The notes under the pieces were generated by a model. It was not told the DNA's origin and did not search any database. It saw only the letters and a list, made by a program, of their open reading frames with translations. This document shows positions 23,801 through 35,008 of a DNA stretch of 64,000 bases, piece by piece. The number at the start of each line of letters is the position of its first letter. The stretch's first letter is position 1. Location of the stretch: the NCBI RefSeq assembly GCF_022458985.1, contig NC_061789.1, positions 16,338,357 through 16,402,356 on the forward strand, in the 5' to 3' direction. Source of the stretch: Mugil cephalus (Eukaryota; Chordata; Actinopteri; Mugiliformes; Mugilidae). Position numbers and translations under genes: made by a program.

Positions 23801-26467
23801 CGCTCGATGTGTCTTACAATATTACCTTTTTTTTCTTTTAATGAATGATTATTTATTTCACGTCATGTACAAGGATGTTCCTTCTGCAGGTTACTGAACA
23901 CTCAATCACACTTTATTCAACTGACTTTGTAATTATCTTTTTCCGTCCTTTTCTTCCAAAAGCAAAAGCTTAAAAAAAAAAACACAAAAGAGCGCGCTTC
24001 TGTTTTGGACACCGCGGTAATTTCTCACCTCCGCGCAAGTAAGCGAACAATAGATCGAGCCTTGAGAATTCTTCTGTTTACACTGTGAGAATGAATAGAA
24101 ATGCCTGAAACATTCTAAAATCCCCTGTGATTCGTGGAATGGCGGGCCCCCCTTCTCTCTTGGTTTCCATCTGCTTTACATACACCAACAGCTCTGCGGT
24201 TTGCACCGAGATTATTTGAATTTCATATGAGTGTTTGACATTTGATAATAGTGCCGGGTGTTTATGGATTCTAGACTTCCCTGCCGAAGGTTTCATATCG
24301 TGTTTGTTCAGGCCTCCCCGTCCCCCAAAAAGCAATTGAATATAAAAAAAAAAAGCCCTCAAATATCTCTGTGTGACATCAAAAAGACAAACCCAATTAC
24401 TGTTTTGGCTTCACACGAGGAGATACATATCAATCAGTCTTCTAGGAATATCTGTGCTGATATACATTTCTGAGCAGCAGGAGCAAAGGCAGGAAAAGGG
24501 CCATGTTTCTGAAAGATTTTACCATTACTTATTAGAGCTGACTTACTCACAGTGAATGGACTCACCTGTTGAGACAGATTTATAAATGAATTGATGTGTG
24601 TCTTTGTGTTTGTAAATGAAGCCGTGCTGTTACCAGAGCCCTGTTTTGCTATATCTGACTGAGCTACGCTACAGATGGTTGCTAATCTGGAAAGGGGAAC
24701 AGGCTTTGGAGATGCTACAAGACTGAGAGGTTGGGCAAATGTATCTGTGTAGGAGTAGAATGTAGGATGGTGTGCGCCCAGTTGGAAATTGGCAAAACAT
24801 GACAAACAGGTGTGTGCAGAGTGTATTGTGCCTGTGCGCGTGCTGGAGTGTGGGTCTCTTAATGCGCTCCAAGCACTTAGCAACATGTCATCCGGATCAA
24901 TGTGAGCAGAGTGGTGTTTCTCATGTTAAAGCATGTGCACATGGCTCTACTGGGTCAGTATTAGATGCAAACACGTTTCTGCTTTGTAAATAACGGCCAC
25001 AAAACTTGAAAGCATCATAGACATTGATACATTGATTAAATATCAATAAAAACCAGCTGGTGTAATTTAGCGTTGCAGTTTGTGACAAAAAAAAAAAGCA
25101 ATGTGGAACCAAAGTTCTCCGCTGTTCGAGTTTCCTCCCGGTATGTTTTTGTTGTCCCACCGACAGGAGAGCTCTGTGTTTGGAGCTCCTTCGGTACCGG
25201 TGAAACCGCGAAAATGTTTCAAATGTTGAAGAACAAACGGTGAAAATGTGACAGTAACAGGTAAATACAACCGTTTAGGCTATTAATTCACTTTAAATCA
25301 AAGTATGTCCAAACGAGTCGTCTTTTGGACGCGGTATTGTTGCAACGTGCAACTGTGCAGTTAATATCCGTAATTTGACTAATATATTTGATGCATTGAA
25401 GTCAATAGTCGTGTGTTAGAAATATATACATTAACATATATTATATCATTTTAGTTTCAATAAATAACAACAAAACTATTTCATAAAATAATGCTTATAA
25501 AATAATGCTAATCGAGCAATATGTGGGTCTTGACCTTAATTTCTTTTCGAAATCTTTTCAAAAACCAGAACTAACTTCCGGGTTTTTCGGTGCATCTCTT
25601 CGCGGATTAGTAAAAACTGAAATAAAATTCAAATTTCAGTAGTTTTAAAGAGAATCGTTTGCTTCCTCCTCCTTCCTCTGCATGAAAATGGTAAATGTAA
25701 ATAGCAAAGGTTCGCTCCTCCCACCTCCTGTAATTTCTTTCAGCATGAAAACTGTTCATCATCCTAAAAAAAAAAAAAACCTCTTTGTACTTCTGTCTCT
25801 TTCTCATCTCACTCCATCTCTCTTTAGCTCTTGCAACCGTATAAAAAAAAATCAGCGGTGCCAGAGCGCACTTCAGGGTCGTGGCACACCTCGGGCATAT
25901 GGCACATTAAACGCATCCATTCAGTTTAGTTTAGTTGCGTCAGAGTTCACAAGGCTGCGTTTCTGTGCTCAAATGAATCAGGTGCTCGGAGTTGGCTGCC
26001 TCGCACTTTGGCATCATCTCCAGCCAACACAGAGCGTCCAAACATGCATGGAGTCACACAGAGGCAGAGGTGCCGCTTCCAGAGACCTTGTGACAGAGTG
26101 TCATGGCTGCGCATGTGTCACACTCTCAGTTCTGGCTCGCGGTGCCCTCACCTGCGTTTTGTAGCTGCCAATTTGGAAATTTGGCGTGTGCGCGTGTTTC
26201 ACTGCTGCAAAGAGGCTTTCTGTGATTGAAATGACAAGTGTCCTGCGTGCTGCGTGTGATGATGACAGGCAGTTTTAGCAGACACAATGCTGGGTCCATG
26301 ACCATTTGAGCACAGAACGGGGAATTAAATCGCAGCTTTGCCACTGGAAATGTCATTGAATTAAAAGTCGCGCAGTCTCTAAACGGTGTTTATGTAAATT
26401 GTGATTAAAATTCTAAGTGCTGTCTGAGCAATCGCAGCCCTGACTCACCTCCATTGTTCACCCCCGC
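17830..26467. other. Gene-free 8.6-kb stretch upstream of kdm8
   Basis: No exon with recognisable protein character was found. GC-rich patches lie at about 19000-19260, 20200-20500 and 20900-21310. The last contains E-boxes (CAGCTG, CAGGTG, CACCTG), homeodomain-type sites (CTAATTAAAG, CATTAATTTG) and an 11-12-base G run near 21220. Minor repeats are a GGT-rich tract (19965-20011), A-runs (19869-19886, 24347-24355) and a short CA tract (21609-21622). A 5' UTR exon of kdm8 may lie toward the right end but cannot be placed. Confidence 0.35.
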
Positions 26468-26492
26468 AGCAGAAATAAAGACCCTCTCATCA

Positions 26493-28438
26493 ATGGCATC
26501 GCTGTGGTCAAAAATCTCCGCCGTTCTGCCTCTTAATGAAGAGCGGTTTCCGCTGCAGTTCGGCGACAGAGTGGAATCAAGTGTGGTGGAAATGCTGAAG
26601 CGGTCCAGGCGGCAGCTGTACAGTGACTCACCGAGCGCCAGCCGCACGCTTAACGCTCAGGTCATTTTGGATATTTCGTGGGAGAGACTGAACACGGGGA
26701 CGTGGCGCCATGTGGACAAGGAGTGGAGGCGCGTTTACTCCTATGGCTGCCTGTTCAAAGTGGCCGCGCTGTGTCGCGAGAACCCATCAGAAGATGAGAT
26801 CCTGCAGGCCGTCAGGACCTGTGACATGTCTTTCCTCATGGGCGCAGCCATCATGGAAAACATACTTCAGGATGTTGTTCAGATTCTGCAGAGTGAAATA
26901 AGGAAATCTGCCAAAGATGAGGATGACAGTGAACATGCCGAGGTCAAGGTCAGTCTTTTTACATAAAACACACTATTGTGTATTCAGTTTATTTAACTGG
27001 CACAAGATTTTTTTTTTTAAATGAGAGGTTAACTCTTTACACGCTAAATAAAATGAAATGATAAGATATGTACTTTGCCGTTCCCCAAAATATTAGTCAG
27101 CGCAAACTGGTTCTGTCAGAAATGCAGTAGAAGAAGAACAAGTTTTGGCCCAACCTTCTTCTGAGGAACAATGAATTCATTCATTAGAAAAAGTTAACCA
27201 AGACTGAACGAGTCCAGCTACATCTCTGCCCCTCCTAGAAATGTGCCACGTCACCTAATGGATTTATCACAGCCAAAACGAAATCAGATCACACATCTTC
27301 ACACAAATATTTTCCTGTAAATGTATTGACAAAATGTTTACACCACTCCTCTCTCTCGGATCAAGGTTTCCTCCCATCGGGGCATCGTCTGTTTGTGGTT
27401 GTAATGGTTGTGTGTTATTATTCTTATTATTAGATACTGTACGATATTAAGCTTGAATGTCTTTGATTATTATTTCTGTTTTTACTCTTCATCCTGCTGG
27501 ATGCCATCAGATGTCATGGACGATGAAGTGCAACTTGCAACAAGCTCTCAAATGTCAAATCAATATACACTGATCAGGCATAACATTATGACCACCTTCC
27601 TAATATTGTGTAGGTCTCCCTTGTGCCTCCAAAAGAGTTGTGTCTCATCAGAGAATGGACATGGGTCTTCTGAGGGTGTCCTGTGGTGTCTGGAAACAGG
27701 ATGTTGTTAGTGGGGGCTGTTGGTTCCTATGGGTTGAGGGGAGGGGCCTCTGTGGATCATCTCACAGATACTTGATTAGTTTAGGATCTAGTGAATTTGG
27801 AGGCCAGGTCAACACCTTGTGCTGTTCTTCATGTTTTTTTTAGTTGTTCCTAAACTGTTAGATGGTCTAAGTTACTTCCACATGAATGCCACATCCAGAA
27901 GTTTCCCAGCAGAACATTGACTTGTCGCATGTTATTTACTCCTCGTGTCAGTGGTTTTAATGTTATGCCTGATCAGCGTAGAATAATTATTAATAGTTAT
28001 TTACCCACTCTGAGGGCTCACTAATAACCAACTCATATTCTCAGCTCTAATAAGAAGTCCGATCACAGCTGCTTTGTCTTTGTTGTTGTTTTCCTTTGAG
28101 CTTGAACTGTCTCATCTTTCCCCTTTTCATTTTGACATCATTAACAGAGAATAAAGATCGCGAGCCCACATGTTCCCGTGATCAAAGACCAGTTGGCCGT
28201 TCCCAGGATAAAGTGTCCTTCACTGGAAAGCTTCAATACGAACTATCTGCTCCCCCTCAAGCCAGTGATCTTAGAGGGAATCATTGACCACTGGCCCGCC
28301 CTCAACAAACACTCCTGGAGGTTTGTTTTATTCGGCTTCTTCATTCACATCACCATGTCTGTTGTTTTCCCTTTTTGGAACCAGTTTTTCATTACTAATG
28401 TCAATATACTGAGCTTAAAGACAGGCAAGAAAGACTGA

Positions 28439-28482
<44 letters not shown>

Positions 28483-31400
28483 AAAGAACTTATGTTAGAA
28501 AACCTTTTTCTTCCTTGTCTGAAAATAAATGTCACAGTATTAGCATTAGCGATGTAGCACATAACGGCTCTACTTATGTTCAGAAGCCTTGAAATCAGAC
28601 TGATTTACACAGCAGAGGGCACTTACCTAGATGAGAGGACATATAATCTGGCAAACTCTGGTGTAGAGGGACAGCTTGCATGTCACATAAAACCTACACC
28701 ACAGAGGTGGTTGTTGTTGTTTCAAAAAAAAAAAAAAGAACTCAGTTCAGGTCCTCGTCACTACATCCCCTGATTCCTGACTCTTACATCTGGCACCAGA
28801 GTCTGATGTAACACATCTGAATTTAAGAATATTCTTCCCTGTTCTCCTTCTTCCCACACAGCTCACTAGTCACCCCGACACCTGACACAGGGCTCCTGGC
28901 ATCCGGTTGCTTATGTAACGTTTTCTGGAGCATTGCTGGGATCCAGAATGAGCAGATTTTGTTCATGAGTTATGCCTGAAATTGTCTCCCTTGTCTCATA
29001 AGCATAGAATACCTGAGGACGGTAGCCGGCTGTCGGACTGTTCCCGTCGAGGTGGGATCCAGGTACACGGATGAGGACTGGTCGCAAACGCTGCTCACTG
29101 TCAATGAATTCATTGACAGGTACATTTTATGTAAAGTAAGTGCATCCACCAGCAGATCTTCAATTCAAGTCAAAGTTGATACATCATGTGATTTCTAACG
29201 TAATATTTTGCATTTTTTCCCGTGCGTCCAAATGTCCCAGGATGGAGGGAAGTGTCCGGGTTATCTGGCTCAGCACCAGCTTTTTGATCAGGTACGGTCA
29301 GAGTTTTATTTAGACGATTGTAAAAACTCGAATATATTACTTTAATAATCAGATGACATTTTAAGCAGTATGAAGAATGGGATTCCTTTCCCTCCAGCTG
29401 TCATCCTCACATCATAGTGCTTTGAACAATATTGGCTTTCTCTCCCTGACTTAACCATAAAAGTGAGTGGATTGTCTGGATTGAACTTTCCAGAAAGGGC
29501 ACCTTGTCAAGCTAATAGTTGGGTATTTTCAGCTGTTTCGTAGATCAGAATGAGGCCAGGAAAGGAGTCATCACTCATCTTGAATTTTCCCTCTGCATCC
29601 CCGTCTTTCACAATCAGCTCTTTATTTACACTTTCTAACATCACGTTAGGAACAGGTAAAGAAGCATTCAGGGTTTTCTTCTAGATAATCAACATGGATT
29701 TATGGTATAGTAAAATATGGAGAATTTCAAGGAACATATTATAAGTGTCGGAATAATTATTTTTAATCCGATTGGCAAACATTACAAGCAGAAAAATTCT
29801 TAAATTCCTCCTGGTATTGAATCTGTAGCTGCACACGCCCTAATTTGAGGAATCGGAAATTGGAGCTGGGACAGAAAAGGTCAGATTGTCCCTAAAGTAA
29901 AAGTCGCGCTGAAATTGCATTACACACACGGTAGCAGACTGAATGGTGCTAAATAAAATAAATGAATAAATATATGCTAAAGTTGAAATCTCACATTTTA
30001 CTGGCGGCAATGGAAAATGTGGCTTAATTCTTCGCGGCCTGAGGACACAGACAAGCTACTGTCGTCTTAATAAATTCGTCAGGCAATGACTGACCTTATG
30101 TACACCGTATAATGACAATAAAGGGCATTTTATTCTATTCTTTTCTACTCTATTCTATTGTACTCTACCTGTTCACGGGTTTACGAACAAAACTGTTCCA
30201 GTAGTTTGATATCACGCTGAGAAGAGGGAAGTGTGCAGCCTTTATTCTTGTAGCTCTTCATCTAACAGCTCACTGCAGCTGCTCCTTTTTGTTCTGTTAC
30301 TTATTTATACGAAATATTTCAAACCGATTTGGTGCAATAAAATGACGAACTAGATGTAGGTTTACAGAAAGAGAAGGAGCTTGCGTCAGCAGTAAATTAA
30401 TGCAGCGTCTCTTTTTTGTTTTTGTTTTTTCTGAGACAGTTTGTTGACTGTATGTTGAGTCTGTCCTTTATCTTTAGAAGTCTCACTTAAACATGTTTGA
30501 AATTGAGGTGCACAGACAACAGCCCACTTTATTAGGGACACCTAGCTGAAACCAGAGCAGTCTGAAACAGAAACTTTAGGTGATGGTGTTGAGTGTGCGT
30601 AAACATTGTCACGCTTGTTTATTTTACCAGGCAGATTGCTTCAGCTTAAAATATCTGTTTTACAAGCAAGGCCTGGCTAAGGAGACAGCATTAAAGAACA
30701 AATCATAATAAGACACAAACAAGGAAGACACAGGCATGAGAGAGAAATAATAATAATAATCCCAACAAAAAAAACATCCAGAGCCCATGGGTGGAGGCAG
30801 AGAAGGTTGATCCTGAGGAAAGAGAGTTCACGTTAAAGCAAACACAACAGAACAGAACGGTGAACAACAATACGCACTGAGAGAACACCAGTACAAACAT
30901 GATAACATACTATACAGTAAAACATTTTCACACTCCGTAATTTGCCATTAAAAAGACGTTAAGTCTGGTCCTACAATCAGAAATTGTGATAAGTTGAAAT
31001 GATTTTGGTGATTCCTGGAGATTGTCCCGGCCGGAGGGAGCGGAGTACATGGCGTCCACGTACGGTACATCACAATAATCTAATAAAGGAATAAAAGTAG
31101 CAACAACAAGCCTTTTTTTTTGTTGTTTTTAGAGATAAAAGAAAAACACGATTTATTTCGGAAATAAAAGCTCACTTTTAGCTTCTTTGTCAGGTTTTCA
31201 ATATGGAGTTTAAAAGACAAATCGTCGTCAAGGATGATGCCTCGATATATGAGAGTCTCAGTAGAACCTTGAGGTGTAAATACAGTAGGGGAACAATTAT
31301 TTATCAGCAGGTCATACGCTTGACAGGTGTTTATTAAAATGATCTTTATTATCTTCAATCGTGCTAAACCAGTGATTCCCAACCTGTGGGCAGCAGCACC

Positions 31401-32354
31401 CCCGATGGGCTGTGAAGGTATTGCAAGTGGGTCGCCAAATCATATCGTTTGATATTTGGGTTTTGGTTGTGTTCTGTATGTGAATACAGGTCTTAATACG
31501 ATCCACTGCTGTTGTTATTTTTCTAGGAAGGTCATGAGTAAGAGTGAAATGTTATTACTTTTTCTTAAATTGAAGTTTCAGCAGCTAGACTATGCTTAAC
31601 AATGAGTTACTGTAAAACCAAAAAGGTAGACCTATGAAAGATGAAAACTGAAGATTTTTTTAGCAAGGCTACCAGAGTAGAAAGAAGAAAAACAATTATA
31701 GTAATTACTTTGGGTAAAAAAAAAAAGGCGAAATTAGTTACTCAGTTTCATGTTCCCTCAGATACCAGAGCTGAAGGAAGACATCCGCCTCCCAGATTAT
31801 TGCTGCCTCGGTGAAGGAGACGAAGACGACATCACCGTCAACGCGTGGTTCGGGCCCGGAGGTACAGTGTCTCCTCTTCACCAAGATCCTCAACAGAACT
31901 TCCTTGCTCAGGTGACGATCAGAAGCGCCGCTCTCCTCCATCTGTGTCAAAGATCCGTCACGTGATCGCGTTCGGCTCACCTCATGGGATTCCCCTCCCT
32001 CCCTTTCATCAGGTGGTGGGAAGCAAATACATTCGCCTATACTCCCCGGAGGACTCAGACAAGCTGTACCCTCATCAATCACCGCTGCTTCACAACACCA
32101 GTCAGGTGGGATTGACAGCCTGCAGAGATAGCACGTGTACAACCTGCAAATATATGCAGCATTTCCTATTTCTGGCTCCTTCCGTGCAGGTGGAGGTGGA
32201 GAATCCAGACGCCGAGCGCTTCCCAGAGTTTGCCGAAGCTCCGTATCTCGAATGTCTGCTGCGGCCCGGAGACGTGCTGTTCATCCCCGTCCGACACTGG
32301 CATTACGTCCGGTCCTTAGAACTCAGCTTCTCTGTCAGCTTCTGGTGGTCGTGA
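26493..32354 (+). CDS. kdm8: Lysine demethylase 8 / JmjC arginyl hydroxylase (KDM8, JMJD5), 7 coding exons
   Basis: Coding exons: 26493-26948, 28148-28320, 29003-29135, 29241-29291, 31762-31911, 32013-32105, 32190-32354. All phases join into 406 aa (human about 416). KDM8 is a nuclear Fe(II)/2-oxoglutarate oxygenase. It was first described as an H3K36me2 demethylase and later shown to hydroxylate arginine in RPS6 and RCCD1. The helical N-terminal half is exon 1; the JmjC domain fills the C-terminal half. Visible catalytic residues are His311 and Asp313 in [11 protein letters not shown], Lys326 in SKYIRLYSP (2-oxoglutarate) and His390 in [11 protein letters not shown]; the protein ends in SVSFWWS as in the family. 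The ATG at 26493 ([11 protein letters not shown]) was chosen because it aligns with the family N-terminus. An in-frame ATG at 26454 lies before a likely 3' splice site at about 26469, so a 5' UTR exon probably lies upstream. Introns carry Tc1-like, L2-like and LINE relics. A possible poly(A) signal is at 32860. Confidence 0.95.
27566..27980 (+). mobile_element. Tc1/mariner-like non-autonomous element, both ends present (kdm8 intron 1)
   Basis: Left terminus CACTGATCAGGCATAACATT then ATGACCACC; right terminus TTTTAATGTTATGCCTGATC then AGCGTA, its imperfect inverse. TA flanks both ends, the target-site duplication of this superfamily. The interior has GTAGGTCTCCCTTGTGCCTC and AGTGAATTTGGAGGCCAGGT. 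It is too short to encode a transposase. Confidence 0.85.
28436..28485. repeat. (GAAA)n microsatellite
   Basis: About 12 tandem GAAA units in kdm8 intron 2. Confidence 0.9.
30095..30172 (+). mobile_element. L2/CR1-like LINE 3' tail
   Basis: GTACACCGTATAATGACAAT followed by AAAGGGCATTTTATTCTATT and a TTCTA-rich tract. This is the usual shape of a fish L2-like 3' end (ATGACAATAAAGGC plus short tandem repeat). Lies in kdm8 intron 4. Confidence 0.5.
30520..30600. mobile_element. Short DNA-element end (CACTTTATTAGG type)
   Basis: CCCACTTTATTAGGGACACC resembles the terminus of a Tc1-like family whose ends read CACTTTATTAGGTACACC. Only the end and a few following bases are recognisable. Confidence 0.35.
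31020..31335 (-). pseudogene. LINE reverse transcriptase C-terminal relic (L2/Rex1-like)
   Basis: The minus-strand frame (31382 to 31080) contains [19 protein letters not shown] followed by [15 protein letters not shown]. That is the post-catalytic segment of L2/CR1-type reverse transcriptases, typically written as LG, DxxLSFxxHIxNLxKKL then FLYRNKSCF. Further along the same strand, [16 protein letters not shown] (about 31079-31030) matches the next family block. No YxDD motif remains, and frame breaks are present. It sits in kdm8 intron 4. Confidence 0.65.
31372..31455 (-). mobile_element. hAT-like non-autonomous element end (GGGGTCTTCAA family or relative)
   Basis: GTGATTCCCAACCTGTGGGC, then GTGAAGGTATTGCAAGTGGG and TCGCCAAATCATATCGTTTG, resembles the right end of the 42226-42853 element in reverse. 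It is diverged and short. Confidence 0.4.
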
Positions 32355-35008
32355 TTGCAGAATTGTAATTTTTAAAAGAAAATATATATCTAAGAAAGAA
32401 AAAAAAAAGAAACGAGTTTGGCTTGATTTGTGCTGCTGCGGAGGGGAATCAATCAAGACTTTTTAAACTAATGTGAGGCTAATTCTCAGAAATGTTAAGA
32501 CAACCGCTGATCAAGCAAACCTTTCACCCATTGACAATGAACACACATTGCTGGATGATTAGTTTAATTGTGCCGCTGATCACTGCAACAACGTCTATTG
32601 TGTGGAAAGCTACCAGCAACGCGCGCACACACACACACAAAAAAACACGACGAAACAAATGAGTGGTTAAAATTGTTCGTGCTCGTTTCCTACGGCATGT
32701 AATTTACAAAGGGTTGTTAGTCATCTCATTTGACAGGGATATGTTTTTGTTTTTTTTTCCAGATTGCCTTATTTAATTGTGTTCTCAACCTTATTCCTAC
32801 AAATACCCTCGGATGTGTGATTTCCATAATTCATGGAAATGAGGCAAGTGTTTAAATTTAATAAACCGAGCGAGCTACAGGTACAGGAATATGGTAATAA
32901 ACACCACTCTCTGGTTCAACTGACAGTCTGAGGCAATCAGGCAGATCACATATGAAAATTTAATTAATAAATTAAATGAATTAATCCCCTGGGCACAGAC
33001 AGACTTTGAAATTAAAACCACCTCATTGGTTTTAGTACCCTGACAGTGCAGCTCTTGTCTGGGACCAAAAACACAGAACCTGACTACAAAGGCCGCAGCA
33101 GATCCCAGACCGCGGCCGCGTGTCCCGTAGGTCCGTTACAATCAGGCCTGCTCGTTGCATCTATGATGTTGGGATGTGACAAAATGAAGCACATCAGCCC
33201 TGATGTGCACTTTTGATCTGATTTTCAGCAAAAAATTCACCGTCGGCTAAAGTAGCGTTGTGGGAAATCAGGGACGGTGGAGCTGGAGAGTTGTGGGAAT
33301 ATTTTAATAAAACACAACAGAAAGGCTTTTTCATTCAGTAAATGATGGGTGAATATTACAAGGAGATTACAGTGGAAGCACGAGAGGTGGCTCGAACAAA
33401 CTAATTTGCTTCAAACCTAAGAAGGAAATGAATATGCCATGGAGTTTTTTACTTATTTTTATCCAAACAAAGGTATAATTTCCAACATGCTTTGACACTT
33501 AAACATATTACCGAGTCTTTATGCCACACACATAACGTAATAACTGAACTAATAAGAACATACGTCAACCCAGCTACAACTTAAGCCATGTAGTCGTATT
33601 TTTTAAATTGCATATTTTAATTAAAGATAAAGCCTATTAGCTCAAACGAACGATTTACATTATCATAAAAAGAAAAAGAAAAAAACGATGACACTACAAC
33701 TTTCTGTGAGTGCAGGCGGTTTAACAAATGGCTCATGCATTAAACATGCCAGTGTTCAGGTAATAGACTTATCCCAACCTAGTTACTTTCCTTACAAGGT
33801 TATCTCTCTAAACTAATAACATGAACCCTGCCAGGATTTAATTCTGTGAGTAAATGCTGTATACTTCACTTAGCCCCTGGGCGCTTCGTCGTTGTCAGGT
33901 AAGTGGCACAATTGACTGAGGATCACACAAAACTGCTTACTCTCATTATAATGTGATCAATACTCAATTACCAGTGGAGTAATGTGAGTCCTCTGGGCTT
34001 GTAACCCTTTCTCTTAAACTTGGACCTTCACTGGTGCCTTTTTCCCCCCCTTCGTTTTGTTTGATTAATGGTCTCATTGATTTTCAAATAAATCTGGCAA
34101 ATTAGCAATAAATCCAGATTTATTTAAAGTGACGCCTGGATGTACAGCTTAAAAAGATGAAGATTTGTTTCTTGTTTATCCCTTAGTGTAAAAGCGCTGT
34201 GCTGAAATGTCCGGGTTAAGATCCAGGTGAAGGGCTGAAACATAAAATTAAAGCCCAGGGCCTCTTATGGCACTCAATCACAGGGAATGACCACAGTAAA
34301 TATTCCCCGTGTGTCAATATTTATCTAAAGATCGAAGCTATTTTTTCTTTTTTTTTTAAAGCTCCTTGCGTTTTCACCATCTGAGCTTACACGACGATTA
34401 CAAAATGTTAAACAACAGCAGATACTTGAGCTTGCCAGTTTTAATTAGTGTACATTACATATTCATGAACATTCAGAAATCTGGGGATGAAACACTTTAA
34501 ACGCAAAATATACAAAAAAAAAGAGGAGTGATTGTCAGGCATTAATTAGTCACATCTATTTTTATCATTATAAACAGCTTTACAAGTTGTAATGTAATAG
34601 TTTAGTTAAAATATATTCAACAAAGACATTATTATAAAATTGAGCTTGAAGCAATGCAAATTGAAACATAACGTGATATTAAAATCCTGCAGTAAGACGG
34701 TGTAGTAGAAAAAATAATGTTAAAGTTTAACAATATTGCTCTGTAGTGCCGGATAATTAGGACACAAAGTGTGCAAAGTACATTCCAGGCTGATTGATAA
34801 CCATGTAATGCTATTCAGAGGTTTTAAAAGCAACTTGGTTTCAGTTCACTGCAAATGTATCTGACCTTCGGTGCATCTTAAGTGCAAAGAGGTTTTTAGC
34901 GTGAAATAAAAGACGCGGGGTCGTTTTTCCGATTGGCCCAGCTTCCTCCCAAAGAGCGTCCGTCCCAGCGAGCACCGATCAATGCTGAAACGGAAAACGT
35001 CTTCTTTT
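32355..35008. other. Intergenic region between the converging kdm8 and mfsd11
   Basis: Holds both 3' UTRs, whose limits are not clear, and no further gene. Much is AT-rich. The stretch at about 33060-33250 and a homeobox/MEF2-like AT block at about 34050-34140 are repeat-free and may be regulatory. A CA tract lies at 32624-32640. Confidence 0.35.

Noticed and set aside
28436-28485. Direct-repeat array considered as CRISPR-like
   Set aside because: It is a simple GAAA microsatellite without spacers, and the genome is eukaryotic.
31738-32142. Minus-strand open frame of 134 codons
   Set aside because: It is the antisense of kdm8 exons 5 and 6 and the intervening intron.
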